Translations under genes and position numbers: made by a program | Notes under the pieces: generated by a model | What the model was told of the DNA's origin: nothing | The model's input: only the letters and a program-made list of their open reading frames with translations | Databases searched by the model: none | Assembly (NCBI GenBank): GCA_020723105.1 | Contig: DYJL01000003.1 | Location: 107,501 to 171,500 of the forward strand | Reading direction: 5' to 3' | Length of the DNA: 64,000 nucleotides | Source of the DNA: Nitrospira japonica | GTDB lineage: Bacteria > Nitrospirota > Thermodesulfovibrionia > UBA6902 | Shown here: one piece after another, positions 32,522-43,042 of the stretch | Layout: the number at the start of each line of letters is the position of its first letter | Position numbering within the stretch: the stretch's first letter is position 1

Positions 32522-33276
32522 CTTTCCACCCCTTCCAAAACTATAGGGCCCTCTGCACTGCCCTCAATAAATTGCTTCACAACAGGATCTGATGTGTTTT
32601 TAATCTCATCAGGGGTTCCCTTTGTAATAATTACACCATTATAAAGCATAGCAATGGTATCTGCAATTTTATATGCGCTCTTCATGTCATGCGTAATCGC
32701 GACAGATGTAACTTTTAATTCCTCTTTCATTTTTATAATAAGATCATTGATGGCATCAGCCATTATGGGGTCCAATCCTGTAGTGGGTTCGTCATAAAGG
32801 AGAATTTCGGGCTTCATTGCAATGGCCCTGGCAAGGCCTACCCGCTTTCTCATGCCCCCGGAAAGTTCAGATGGCATCACGTCCTCAACGTTGACAAGCC
32901 CGACCATTTTAAGTTTCTGGATTGCTATTTCTCTTATTTCCGAATCGGGCAGATGGGTATGCCTTTTCAGGCCGAAGCCTACATTCTCCCATACTCGCAT
33001 GGAATCAAACAGTGCAGCCGACTGAAACAGCATGCCGAATTTCTTTCTGATTTCATGTAAGCCATCCTCATCAAGCTGAGACAGGTCGGTTGAATCAACC
33101 ATAACAGTTCCCATATCAGGTTTCAAAAGACCGATGATATGCTTGAGCAGCACACTCTTGCCAGAGCCGCTGCCGCCTATTACAACAACGCTTTCTCCCT
33201 TTTCGACTTTCAGGTTAACGCCATACAGGACGTTCTTGCCTTCAAAGGATTTATGAATATTAACAAGTTCTATCAT
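32518..33276 (-). CDS. mlaF: Mla ABC transporter ATP-binding protein
   Basis: A 252-residue ABC ATPase with Walker A GGSGSGKSVLLKH, signature LSGGMRKRVGLARA and Walker B EILLYDEPTTGLDP, of the MlaF/Ttg2A lipid-transport type. It energises the MlaE permease. It overlaps both neighbours by 4 bases, giving the operon mlaE-mlaF-mlaD. Confidence 0.95.
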   Translation of the reverse strand: MIELVNIHKSFEGKNVLYGVNLKVEKGESVVVIGGSGSGKSVLLKHIIGLLKPDMGTVMVDSTDLSQLDEDGLHEIRKKFGMLFQSAALFDSMRVWENVGFGLKRHTHLPDSEIREIAIQKLKMVGLVNVEDVMPSELSGGMRKRVGLARAIAMKPEILLYDEPTTGLDPIMADAINDLIIKMKEELKVTSVAITHDMKSAYKIADTIAMLYNGVIITKGTPDEIKNTSDPVVKQFIEGSAEGPIVLEGVER

Positions 33277-34049
33277 TTAAAAAGCCATGCGGAAAGGAAA
33301 TAATCCGATATCAATATGGTCATGGATGATAAAACTACAGCGCCGGTTGTTGCATGTCCGACACCTTCGGCTCCGCCCTTTGTATAAAAACCTTTATAAC
33401 AACTGATAAGGGAAAACGCCGCGCCAAAAAAACACGCCTTGATAAGACCATTGTATATGTCCTCTGTTTCAAGATAGTCCCAGGTAGTCCGGAGATACGA
33501 TTTTGAACTTACGCCAAGAAGTATTACAGTTACAAAGTAGCCGCCTATGATACCAACAATATCCGTCACCACAGTAAGGGCCGGAAGCATTATAGTCCCT
33601 GACAAAAACCTCGGCACTACCAGGTATTTCACGGGGTTTGTGGCAAGAGTTTCCAAAGCGTCAATTTGCTCGGTAACCCTCATGGTTCCCAGCTCGGCTG
33701 CTATAGCAGCGCCGGCTCGTCCAGTGACAATGAGTGCAGTAAGCACCGGGCCCAGTTCCCGGGTCATTGAAAGCGCAACAACAGAACCTACAAGCCCTTC
33801 AGCCCCAAACCGCTTAAAACCGGTATAGCTCTGGAGGGCTAAAACCATGCCGGTAAATATGGCTGTAATCAGAACCACTGGCAGTGACTTAACACCTAGC
33901 TCAAGCATCTGCCTGAATATATTCCGTATCTCAAACGGCGGCCTGAAGATCCATTTCAGTACTGAAGCAAGAAGAAGCATTAATCTTCCAAGCCCTTCAA
34001 TGGGTACTTCTATAACCGCACCGATATATTCAATAAGTTTTACAAACAT
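33273..34049 (-). CDS. mlaE: MlaE-type ABC lipid permease
   Basis: A 258-residue membrane permease of the MlaE/YrbE family with about five to six hydrophobic segments and the conserved GAAIAAELGTMRVTEQIDAL cytoplasmic loop and ARELGP-type motif (MTRELGPVLTALIVTGRAG). It is the first gene of the Mla set; the whole set probably heads the series running down to aconitase. Confidence 0.95.
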   Translation of the reverse strand: MFVKLIEYIGAVIEVPIEGLGRLMLLLASVLKWIFRPPFEIRNIFRQMLELGVKSLPVVLITAIFTGMVLALQSYTGFKRFGAEGLVGSVVALSMTRELGPVLTALIVTGRAGAAIAAELGTMRVTEQIDALETLATNPVKYLVVPRFLSGTIMLPALTVVTDIVGIIGGYFVTVILLGVSSKSYLRTTWDYLETEDIYNGLIKACFFGAAFSLISCYKGFYTKGGAEGVGHATTGAVVLSSMTILISDYFLSAWLFK

Positions 34050-34099
34050 TACAAATTATACGATATTTTAGAAGTTCTTGAAAGAATATTTTTGTTACG

Positions 34100-34175
34100 A
34101 AATCCCCCTTCATCCCCCTTTTTTAAAGGGGGTCTACTAATTCCCCTCTTTGGCAAAGAGGGGTTAGGGGAGATT
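34100..34175. repeat. Double-hairpin C/G-rich dispersed repeat
   Basis: It contains two hairpins, CCCCCTTTTTTAAAGGGGG and CCCCTCTTTGGCAAAGAGGGG (34143-34163), preceded by CCCCCTTCATCCCCC. It has the same layout as 22760-22837. It lies between mlaE and rodA, which are read in the same direction, so it may act as a terminator or processing site. Confidence 0.65.
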
Positions 34176-34208
34176 TTTAAAACTGTAACAATATCTTTTA
34201 CGTTTTCA

Positions 34209-35330
34209 TCAATAATACGAGGCATACCGCCGTATTCTCACATTCTCTATAATACTGAGCGCCAGGAAATTGGAAAGTAAAGCCGTTCCGCCATAGCTCA
34301 TAAGAGGAAGCGGAATACCCACAACAGGCACCAGGCCCAGCGTCATGCCCACATTGATAAGGAAATAAAACGAGAACATATAAGTTACGCCAAGCGCGAG
34401 AAAACTACCCTCCTTATCCCGGGACTTTCTTGCAGTGTCAAACCCCCTCCATATGAGAAATAAATAAAATGTAAACAGGCCTACACTGCCCATAAAACCC
34501 CATTCTTCGGCAAATATTGAAAAGATAAAGTCTGTATGGTTCTCCGGCAGAAATCTGTAGGGGCCCTGTGTTCCCCTCATATATCCCTTGCCAAGGAAGC
34601 CGCCGGACCCTATTGAGACCTTTGACTGTTTAATATGATAACCAATCCCCTGCGGATCTGCCTGCGGATCTATAAATGCTATGATCCTGTTCTTCTGATA
34701 ATCTTTCAGGCCTGCCCAGAAAAATTTACCTGCAAACGGCGCAGCTATCAGCCCGATAATAATTGTGGCTATGAGAATTTTTCTCTCTATTCCAACGGTT
34801 AATACCATTGCAGCCAGGATAAATAACAACACCAGCATGGTCCCAAGGTCCGGCTGTTTAAGGATAAGAATTGCAGGAAGAACAAAAAAGCCGGCAACCA
34901 TTCTTGCTAATTGATGCAATCTAAGTTTTGCTCCGGGTTCCAATCCTGAAAGGTAACGTGCAAGGGCTGCTACAAAACAAATCTTGAAAAACTCTGATGG
35001 CTGAAACGATAAGACCCCAAGATCGAGCCATCTCTGTGCCCCCATTCCCCTTTTTCCTATAATAAGTACCAGGATAAGAAGTATAATGCCGAAGATATAA
35101 AATATATGAGCAAATCTGACAAACCACCTGTAGTCAAAAAGCAGCATAAGGGTAAAACAAACGAGGCTAAGCATTATCCAGTTAAACTGCCTCAGGTAGA
35201 AAGGGGGCTGCTCGGCATCGGGCAGCGGTCTGGTGGCGCTGTAAATAGTCATTAATCCTATCAGAGACAGGATAAGGACTACAATTAAAAAGGCCCAGTC
35301 AAAATCTTTTATTACTCTTCTGTCTATCAT
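34209..35330 (-). CDS. rodA: Rod-shape peptidoglycan glycosyltransferase RodA
   Basis: A 373-residue SEDS protein with about ten membrane segments. Conserved blocks include SIGSGGFLGKGYMRGTQGPYRFLPENHTDFIFS and VVGIPLPLMSYGG. It polymerises lipid II for side-wall growth together with the PBP2 encoded upstream. Confidence 0.95.
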   Translation of the reverse strand: MIDRRVIKDFDWAFLIVVLILSLIGLMTIYSATRPLPDAEQPPFYLRQFNWIMLSLVCFTLMLLFDYRWFVRFAHIFYIFGIILLILVLIIGKRGMGAQRWLDLGVLSFQPSEFFKICFVAALARYLSGLEPGAKLRLHQLARMVAGFFVLPAILILKQPDLGTMLVLLFILAAMVLTVGIERKILIATIIIGLIAAPFAGKFFWAGLKDYQKNRIIAFIDPQADPQGIGYHIKQSKVSIGSGGFLGKGYMRGTQGPYRFLPENHTDFIFSIFAEEWGFMGSVGLFTFYLFLIWRGFDTARKSRDKEGSFLALGVTYMFSFYFLINVGMTLGLVPVVGIPLPLMSYGGTALLSNFLALSIIENVRIRRYASYY

Positions 35331-35335
35331 AAGTC

Positions 35336-35391
35336 AGTGATTAGTGAATTAGTTGTTAGGGATTAGTCTAACAGGCTGCTGAAAAAGTCTG
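35336..35391. repeat. Dispersed repeat plus solitary MITE end between rodA and mrdA
   Basis: The left part is an inverted relative of the C-rich repeat in the thi operon (AGTTGTTAGGGATTAG). The right part, TAACAGGCTGCTGAAAAAGT at 35369-35388 plus CTG, is identical over 23 bases to the left end of the element at 44545-44723. No second end is seen here. Confidence 0.7.
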
Positions 35392-35402
35392 TTAATACTT
35401 TT

Positions 35403-37241
35403 TTAATCGCCTGTAATGTCATTATGCTCCTGAATCATGTTCTCTCCCTGCTGCTGTCCAGCCTCCTGATCTCCTGTCTCCTTTGTTTCTCCTTCAACTT
35501 CCGGCTTGGGAGGATTGAAATATGTTTCAATAACCCTCTTTGCTATTGGTGCAGCAGCGCTGCCTCCATGCCCGCCGTGTTCAACAAAGACTGCTACAGC
35601 TATCTGCGGGTTGTTTTGAGGGGCAAAGGCTATAAACCAGGCATGATCCTGATGTTCTTCGGGAAGGTACTTCCCTTTCACAGCTCCACCGATAACCTGT
35701 GCTGTGCCGGTTTTCCCGCCAATGCTGATAATATTTGAACGGGCCCTGCCGCCGGTCCCTCCGCCTTCATAAACCACACCCACAAGAGCCTTTTTGACAA
35801 ATTCATAATTCTCATGAGCAATCTCTATCACATTCTCAGGCTGTGATTCCTTGTCAGCATCCTTTATAAGGTGTGGTTTGAAAAGCTTGCCACCGTTAAC
35901 TACTGCAGCAGTAAGTCTTGCCATCTGTACAGGAGTCACTGTCAAATAGCCCTGACCTATCACGGTATTAAGTGTTTCGCCCTGATACCATTTTTCCTTT
36001 TTCACTTTGAGCTTCCATTTTGTTGAGGGAACTACTCCCGAGGCCTCGCCTTCAAGTTCGATTCCTGTCGGCCTGCCCAGTCCAAAAGCTGATGCATATT
36101 GTGCAACAGTATCTATATTGATTCTTTTGCCGACTTCATAAAAGTAAACATCGCATGATTCAACAAGCGCCCGGTACAGGCTCACACCGCCGTGTCCTCC
36201 ATCTTTCCAGCATCTGAACACCCTTCCCAGATTAATAGAGCCATAACAGGAAAAAGGCGTGTCTTCCGAGACAACTCCCTTTTCAAGTGCAGCAAGCGCA
36301 GTAATTATCTTAAAAGTAGAGCCGGGCGGATACTGGTTCTGAATGGCCCTGTTCATTAAAGGCTTTTTGGGGTGCTGAACCAGTTCTTTCCAGTCCCTGA
36401 TATTTATACCTCCAACAAATAGATTGGGGTTGAAGGAAGGCGCGCTGGCCAATGCCAGTATCTCTCCGGTGTCGGGTTTGATAGCTACCACAGCACCAGT
36501 TTTCCCTTCAAGGCTTTTCTCTGCTTCCATCTGGGCATTAACGTCAAGAGTAAGCCTTAAATCATGGCCCCTCGCGGGCTTTTGAATCCTTACAAATTTA
36601 ATTACGTTGCCCAAGGCATCAACCTCTACAATCTTCTTGCCTGCAACACCCCTCAACAGGCTGTCATAGCTTTTTTCAACTCCAAATTGGCCTATAAAAG
36701 ATTGTGGAGAGATATTATTATATTCTGAGGAACTCAACTGTCTGGGTGTAGGATTGCCAAGATAACCTAAAACATGGCTTGCCGTCTGTCCATAAAGATA
36801 TTCCCTGGCGCTTGTCACTTCAACCTGCAGGCCCGGAAAATCAATTCTTCGAGCCTCAATCTTTGCCACTTCTTCAAATGAGATATTCTGTTTCAGTTTA
36901 ATGGCTTCAAAAGGATTATTCATAACCCTGGAGCGTTTTTTTATATCTTCCGGCATAAGGCCCACAAGTCTGCCTAATGCCGATAGCGCTTCATAATCCC
37001 TGGGTATATCTTCCTTGACAACCGATACGTCAAAGGAAAGGACATTTCTCACAAGGGGATTATCATTTCTGTCATAAATCACTCCCCTTGGCGCAGGGAT
37101 ATCCATAACTCTCAACCTGTTTCGCTCATCGAGTTTTCTATATTCGCCGCCTTTGATTACCTGAAGGTACCAGAGCCTCAGGGTAAAGATGCCGAATATT
37201 ACCAGTACAATATAAAAGGCAGAGGCTATTCGTTTATCCAT
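35403..37241 (-). CDS. mrdA: Penicillin-binding protein 2
   Basis: A 612-residue class B PBP: one N-terminal membrane helix, a dimerisation domain, and a transpeptidase domain with STFK (PPGSTFKIITAL), SCD and KTG (GGKTGTAQV). It crosslinks side-wall peptidoglycan with RodA. The C-terminal tail is hydrophilic and rich in Glu, Gln and Gly. It is placed in the mreB-mreC-mreD-mrdA-rodA cluster, although a 247-base gap with a dispersed repeat separates it from mreD. Confidence 0.96.
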   Translation of the reverse strand: MDKRIASAFYIVLVIFGIFTLRLWYLQVIKGGEYRKLDERNRLRVMDIPAPRGVIYDRNDNPLVRNVLSFDVSVVKEDIPRDYEALSALGRLVGLMPEDIKKRSRVMNNPFEAIKLKQNISFEEVAKIEARRIDFPGLQVEVTSAREYLYGQTASHVLGYLGNPTPRQLSSSEYNNISPQSFIGQFGVEKSYDSLLRGVAGKKIVEVDALGNVIKFVRIQKPARGHDLRLTLDVNAQMEAEKSLEGKTGAVVAIKPDTGEILALASAPSFNPNLFVGGINIRDWKELVQHPKKPLMNRAIQNQYPPGSTFKIITALAALEKGVVSEDTPFSCYGSINLGRVFRCWKDGGHGGVSLYRALVESCDVYFYEVGKRINIDTVAQYASAFGLGRPTGIELEGEASGVVPSTKWKLKVKKEKWYQGETLNTVIGQGYLTVTPVQMARLTAAVVNGGKLFKPHLIKDADKESQPENVIEIAHENYEFVKKALVGVVYEGGGTGGRARSNIISIGGKTGTAQVIGGAVKGKYLPEEHQDHAWFIAFAPQNNPQIAVAVFVEHGGHGGSAAAPIAKRVIETYFNPPKPEVEGETKETGDQEAGQQQGENMIQEHNDITGD

Positions 37242-37310
37242 GGTGAACTCTGTTCCAATGGTTGCAGAAATGGAAGGCTGTGGAAGAATTTTTATACGAC
37301 ACCTTTAAAA

Positions 37311-37342
37311 AGGGAGTAGGGGATAGGGAGTAGGGGGTAGAA
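37311..37342. repeat. G-rich dispersed repeat
   Basis: The stretch contains GGGGATAGGGAGTAGGGGG. A 25-base part recurs exactly at 44723-44747, and a shorter relative forms the 3' end of rnhB (6036-6050). On the minus strand it is a C-rich run in the mrdA leader. Confidence 0.75.
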
Positions 37343-37488
37343 GAAAAGAAATAAAAAAAACAGCTTGAAGCAAAAATGTAATATGTCGTTTGTCGTTTAT
37401 AGAAATTCTGAAACAGACTTTCATTTCTGCTAAAAGATCTTAAATAAATTTTAAGATGTTTGACGATTGATAACATAGTAGTAAATTC

Positions 37489-37974
37489 TTAACTGTCAGT
37501 TCTCAGCAGGTCCCACCAATCTTCCTTTTTATTAAATACGGGATACAGGGCCATAGCAGCCATAATTGTATAAAAAACCTCTCTGAACGATATTCCCCAG
37601 GGCCTGTTAACAAAAGACATTTTCAGAAAGGTCTCAAAGCATACATAGACAATAACTATATCCATTATAAGGAAAACTGTTACCACGATAGTACTGACGA
37701 TAATATTCCATTGAAACAAGTTTTCCCTGACGGCCCTGGCAAGAAAAGCCGCAAGGGCTTTGCTCAAAATATTAGGGCCGATGATAAACCCGCTCGCAAC
37801 ATCTATCAGCAGACCTGTCAGCGCCCCGAAAGCCATACCTTTTAGCTGTCCATGTTTTACAGCGTAATAGATTACCAGTATCAGCACAAGATCAGGTTTT
37901 ATTCCATAAAAAAAGATGGATTGCACGGCCATAGCCAGATAGGCCAGGATCAGATAAATTATAACGGCCTTCAT
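37489..37974 (-). CDS. mreD: Rod-shape-determining protein MreD
   Basis: A 161-residue polytopic membrane protein with about five hydrophobic segments, fitting MreD in size and place. Sequence similarity in this family is low, so the call rests mainly on synteny (overlaps mreC by 4 bases). It is part of the elongasome. Confidence 0.85.
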   Translation of the reverse strand: MKAVIIYLILAYLAMAVQSIFFYGIKPDLVLILVIYYAVKHGQLKGMAFGALTGLLIDVASGFIIGPNILSKALAAFLARAVRENLFQWNIIVSTIVVTVFLIMDIVIVYVCFETFLKMSFVNRPWGISFREVFYTIMAAMALYPVFNKKEDWWDLLRTDS

Positions 37975-38747
37975 CTTTTCAGTATTGCAACCTCTTCAAC
38001 TGTATTAAGTCTCTGCACCGGCGTTACCTCAATCTGTTGAAATACATCCCCGCCATCCCGGTCAACAGAGCTGACATAACCTATCAGGAGACCTTCAGGA
38101 TAAATGCCGTCAAGTCCGGAGGTAATAACGATTTCACCTGCTGCAACATCAAAGTCTTTTGATATATATTTCAAATAACATTTATTATCGCCGCTTCCTT
38201 CAATGATACCTTCAGTTCTTGACTCACCAAGTCTGACAGCAACAGAAGAGTTTATATCTGTTATAAGAATAATATTGGCCTTTTCATTAAAAATCCTGTT
38301 GATCCGTCCTACAAGTCCAAGAGGCGTAACAGCGACCATGTCCTTTGCTATCCCGCTGCTGATACCTTTGTTTATCCACAAAATCTGAAACCAGTTGGTA
38401 GGGTCCCGCGCAAAGACCTCAGCAGCAGCAATATAATCAACTCTCTCGGATTTTAATTGCAGAATACTGCGAAGCCTCTCATTCTCAAGGGCCGCCTCCT
38501 TGTATTTAATTCTCTCTTCCTCACATTTGCTCAGCCTGTCAGCAAGATGCCTTTCTTCATAACTTTTCCCAAGAAACGGAATTTGGTTAAGAATATTCAG
38601 CAATGCAGAGCCGCTTTGCTCAAGAATTTTCAACGGATAAAGCGTGAAATCAAGAATGCGCCTTTCTCCCTGAATACTCTGATACGTAAGCAATGCGAAT
38701 ATAGAAACAATAAAGAGGGCTAAGAGGATAATTTTTCTTTTGAACAT
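37971..38747 (-). CDS. mreC: Rod-shape-determining protein MreC
   Basis: A 258-residue protein with one N-terminal membrane helix, a coiled coil (about 55-100) and the beta-rich periplasmic domain (VFARDPTNWFQILWINKG, VAVTPLGLVGRI). It organises the elongasome and activates PBP2. The ATG at 38747 (MFKRKIILLALF) is chosen; a frame extending to 38795 enters a dispersed A+T-rich repeat. Confidence 0.93.
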   Translation of the reverse strand: MFKRKIILLALFIVSIFALLTYQSIQGERRILDFTLYPLKILEQSGSALLNILNQIPFLGKSYEERHLADRLSKCEEERIKYKEAALENERLRSILQLKSERVDYIAAAEVFARDPTNWFQILWINKGISSGIAKDMVAVTPLGLVGRINRIFNEKANIILITDINSSVAVRLGESRTEGIIEGSGDNKCYLKYISKDFDVAAGEIVITSGLDGIYPEGLLIGYVSSVDRDGGDVFQQIEVTPVQRLNTVEEVAILKR

Positions 38748-38754
38748 TCCGAAT

Positions 38755-38864
38755 ATAAATAAAATTCTAAATTCGAAGCACGAAATACGAAACAAATTTC
38801 AATTTTCAATATACAAATTTCCAAAACTGTTTCAAATTTCGATATTCGGATTCCGGATTTGTTT
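38755..38864. repeat. A+T-rich intergenic repeat between mreB and mreC
   Basis: The gap is built from TTCGAA/ATTTCGATATTCGG-type units (AAATTCGAAGCACGAAATAC, then TTTCGATATTCGGATTCCGG), reading like partly inverted degenerate copies. Other copies were not found in this window; similarity to dispersed repeats in other genomes is from memory. Confidence 0.35.
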
Positions 38865-40371
<1,507 letters not shown>

Positions 40372-40466
40372 TTTAAAATCCCATAGATACTAACAGATAG
40401 TCTGTTTTATTTCAAGAAACAGTATAATTTGAAAGGGGTAAAATTATCAATTAAGAAGTGCTTTAG

Positions 40467-41495
40467 TTACGGAAGATTAAACGGAAATCCCTTGCCTGTC
40501 TCAGATGCCTTTAGCAGTCTCTCTGCATATTTTCTTTCTACGCCGAATCTGTATTTTTTCGCAGAAGCCAGAGCCTTCGAGAATGCTTCCTGCGCCCTGC
40601 TTTTTTTGCCGTCCAGATAATCAATCTCTCCGATTCCCAGCATACAGTAGATTTTCCCTCTGGGATCCTCTGTCTGCGTAAATAAATGCGCAGACTCTCT
40701 GAAACTCTTTAGAGCTTTTTCTTTCTCACCAAGCATTTTATAGGTAGTTCCCACGCTCCAGAGAGTGTATGCATAGCTGACCCGGTCACCGATACGCTTG
40801 TACAATACTTCTGCTTTTTTAAAATACTGCAGGGCACTCTCATAATCTCTGTACATCCTGTAGACGTTTCCCAGTCCGCAGTATGAGTAGGCCAGCCCGA
40901 AACGGTCCTGCAACTTTTGAAACAGTTGATTAGCCAATATATAATATTCGCCAGAGGCATCGAATAATTCCGCAATCCTTGAGCTTCCCCCAAGCCCGCA
41001 GTATGTATAAGCAATGCCTGATGGATCTTTCAATGCCTTAAATTTTTTTAGTGCAGCATGAAAATCTATCAGCGCCATGTTGATATCCCCTTTGATCCTG
41101 TAGGTCCCTGCACGCGCCCATATAGAAAAGGTCTCGCCTTTTTTATCACGAAGAGTTTTGTACAGTCTGTGGGCCCTGCCTATCAGGTCCAGGGCGTCTT
41201 TCCAGTCGCCAAGGGCCCTCCAGCAAAGACCGAGTCCTGTCAGTGCATCAGCCACAGAAGCTTTGTCACCAAGAATGTCGGCAAGCTCAAGGCCTTCCTC
41301 GTAATATTCCTTTGCATTTATGAATTCGCCTTTGGCCCTGAACGTATCAGCAAGAGAAATAATGCAATCAAGCATTCCGGTACCATCCGATTTCTCTTTA
41401 AAATATGCAAGGGCCTTCTGATACAGGTTAATTGCCTTGCTGTATTCAGCAGATTTCCTGTAGCCTTCGGCCTTCTGAAAATATTTTGTACCCAT
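40467..41495 (-). CDS. TPR-repeat protein
   Basis: A 342-residue soluble protein made almost entirely of tetratricopeptide repeats of about 40 residues (for example FGLAYSYCGLGNVYRMYRDY and YTLWSVGTTYKMLGEKEKAL), the Rapsyn/LGN-like spacing. A protein-protein scaffold is expected; partner unknown. The ATG at 41495 is preferred; a TTG at 41528 is an upstream option that runs into a palindromic repeat. Confidence 0.85.
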   Translation of the reverse strand: MGTKYFQKAEGYRKSAEYSKAINLYQKALAYFKEKSDGTGMLDCIISLADTFRAKGEFINAKEYYEEGLELADILGDKASVADALTGLGLCWRALGDWKDALDLIGRAHRLYKTLRDKKGETFSIWARAGTYRIKGDINMALIDFHAALKKFKALKDPSGIAYTYCGLGGSSRIAELFDASGEYYILANQLFQKLQDRFGLAYSYCGLGNVYRMYRDYESALQYFKKAEVLYKRIGDRVSYAYTLWSVGTTYKMLGEKEKALKSFRESAHLFTQTEDPRGKIYCMLGIGEIDYLDGKKSRAQEAFSKALASAKKYRFGVERKYAERLLKASETGKGFPFNLP

Positions 41496-41518
41496 GTCTC
41501 CGATTATAATTGATCTTT

Positions 41519-41603
41519 CCTGTAGCAAGCTACAGGGAATCTAATGTAAGGAATATATGTTATTAGATTCGCTCGCTTGATCCTGCAGCAAGCTGCAGGG
41601 AAT
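41519..41603. repeat. Two copies of a small hairpin repeat
   Basis: CCTGTAGCAAGCTACAGG followed by GAAT (41519-41540) and CCTGCAGCAAGCTGCAGG followed by GAAT (41582-41603) are matching hairpins with compensatory base changes. Each is followed by a CGCTCGC motif. They lie in the gap between rpe and the TPR gene. The change on both arms suggests selection for the stem. Confidence 0.7.
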
Positions 41604-41646
41604 ACGCTCGCTGTCCATTTAAATCTCACCATAAGTGTGAATAAAA

Positions 41647-42300
41647 CTACATGCAGCGCTCTCTGACAGCCATCACCGTCTCTGCATAATCCCTGGAATT
41701 GTAAAAGGCATTACCCATCACCACAATATCGGCCCCCGCAAGGTAGATTTCCTCCACGTTATCAACAGTCACTCCTCCATCCACTTCTATCAGAGCTTTC
41801 AGTTTCTTCTCGCTGATTATCATCCTGAGCTGTTTGATTTTCATAAGAACTTCAGGAATAAATTTCTGTCCGCCAAAACCCGGATTTACAGACATTAACA
41901 GCACCATATCCACGAATGGAAGTATAAACTCAATACTGCCAAGCGGTGTCGCCGGATTGATTGAAACAGCCGCTTTCGCCCCGCATTCTTTTATGTTCTG
42001 AATGCTTCTGTGCAGATGCACACAAACCTCAGAATGAACTGTAATGATATCTGCACCGCTCTCCGCAAAATCCTTTATATATCTGTCAGGGTCTTCAATC
42101 ATAAGATGGACATCGAGCGGAATTGATGCCGTCTTCTTTACTGCTTTAACGACAAGCGGCCCGATTGTGATATTTGGAACAAAATGTCCATCCATTACAT
42201 CAACATGAATCAAATCAGCCCCGGCCTCTTCCGCAGCTTTAATTTCCTCGCCAAGTCTTGAAAAATCTGCCGATAAAATAGACGGCGCTATCTTAATCAT
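41647..42300 (-). CDS. rpe: Ribulose-phosphate 3-epimerase
   Basis: A 217-residue TIM barrel with SILSADFSRLGEE, HVDVMDGHFVPNITIG and MSVNPGFGGQKFI. It interconverts ribulose 5-phosphate and xylulose 5-phosphate in the pentose phosphate pathway. It follows the PASTA-protein gene in the def-fmt group. Confidence 0.97.
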   Translation of the reverse strand: MIKIAPSILSADFSRLGEEIKAAEEAGADLIHVDVMDGHFVPNITIGPLVVKAVKKTASIPLDVHLMIEDPDRYIKDFAESGADIITVHSEVCVHLHRSIQNIKECGAKAAVSINPATPLGSIEFILPFVDMVLLMSVNPGFGGQKFIPEVLMKIKQLRMIISEKKLKALIEVDGGVTVDNVEEIYLAGADIVVMGNAFYNSRDYAETVMAVRERCM

Positions 42301-42325
42301 AATCCCTCCATGATATTAAATTAAT

Positions 42326-43039
42326 CTAAAACCACATCCTGCTGCCTATAGTAACCTCTACCGTATCACCTTTTTTTATAATAGCCCCTGGTTCCGGTTT
42401 CTGAGATATTACCTTACTGCCCTCTCCTTGTTCAACAAGTTCAAGCCCGAGCTTCTCTGTCAACATCCGCGCCTCATCAGGCGTCATATTCACAAACGAG
42501 GGACACTTATAAAATACATCGTAGGCCCCAAAGCTTACAAGGAAATTTACTTCCCTGGCGCTTACTGAGCCAGGCACGGGCCGCTGTGTAATGATAACGC
42601 CTTTTTCTGCGGTATCAGAATGCACCCATGTAACCTTGCCGATCTTTATGCCGAAATTGGCTAAAGAAAGTTTTGCTTCATCAAGAAGCTGGCCCTCAAA
42701 AGAAGGAAGTAAAAATATTTCTCTCTCCCTTCCCTTGCTCACAATCACTCCGACCTTCGAATTCTTCCTGAGCTTTTCGCCGGGGGCTACAAGCTGTCTG
42801 ATAATATTTCCTTCCGGGATATTTTCATCAAACTCCTGGGCCGTTATTGACAAAGACCAGTTGCCTTTATTCAAAAGGTCTGCTGCTTCCTGAATATTTT
42901 TCTCAGCAAGGGCCGGCACCTCATCCGCCTTGCCAACATCTTTCATTTTAAAAAACAGATAAGCGCCGCCTGCACCAATAGCGGCAAAGATAATGAAATA
43001 GACAAAATATTTTAAAAGATTTTTTATCATTTCACCCAA
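42326..43039 (-). CDS. Membrane-anchored protein with PASTA domains
   Basis: A 237-residue protein with a short cytoplasmic start, one membrane helix (about 9-31) and three PASTA domains (approximately 40-105, 108-170 and 173-237; for example PGEKLRKNSKVGVIVSKG and QKPEPGAIIKKGDTVEVTIG). PASTA domains bind muropeptides or lipid II. No kinase or PBP domain is attached, so it is a stand-alone PASTA protein. It lies 3 bases from fmt. Confidence 0.88.
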   Translation of the reverse strand: MGEMIKNLLKYFVYFIIFAAIGAGGAYLFFKMKDVGKADEVPALAEKNIQEAADLLNKGNWSLSITAQEFDENIPEGNIIRQLVAPGEKLRKNSKVGVIVSKGREREIFLLPSFEGQLLDEAKLSLANFGIKIGKVTWVHSDTAEKGVIITQRPVPGSVSAREVNFLVSFGAYDVFYKCPSFVNMTPDEARMLTEKLGLELVEQGEGSKVISQKPEPGAIIKKGDTVEVTIGSRMWF

Positions 43040-43042
43040 AAA

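Noticed and set aside
37234..37476. 80-codon minus-strand frame between mreD and mrdA
   Set aside because: It is built largely from the G-rich dispersed repeat and lacks a ribosome site; the peptide is low complexity.
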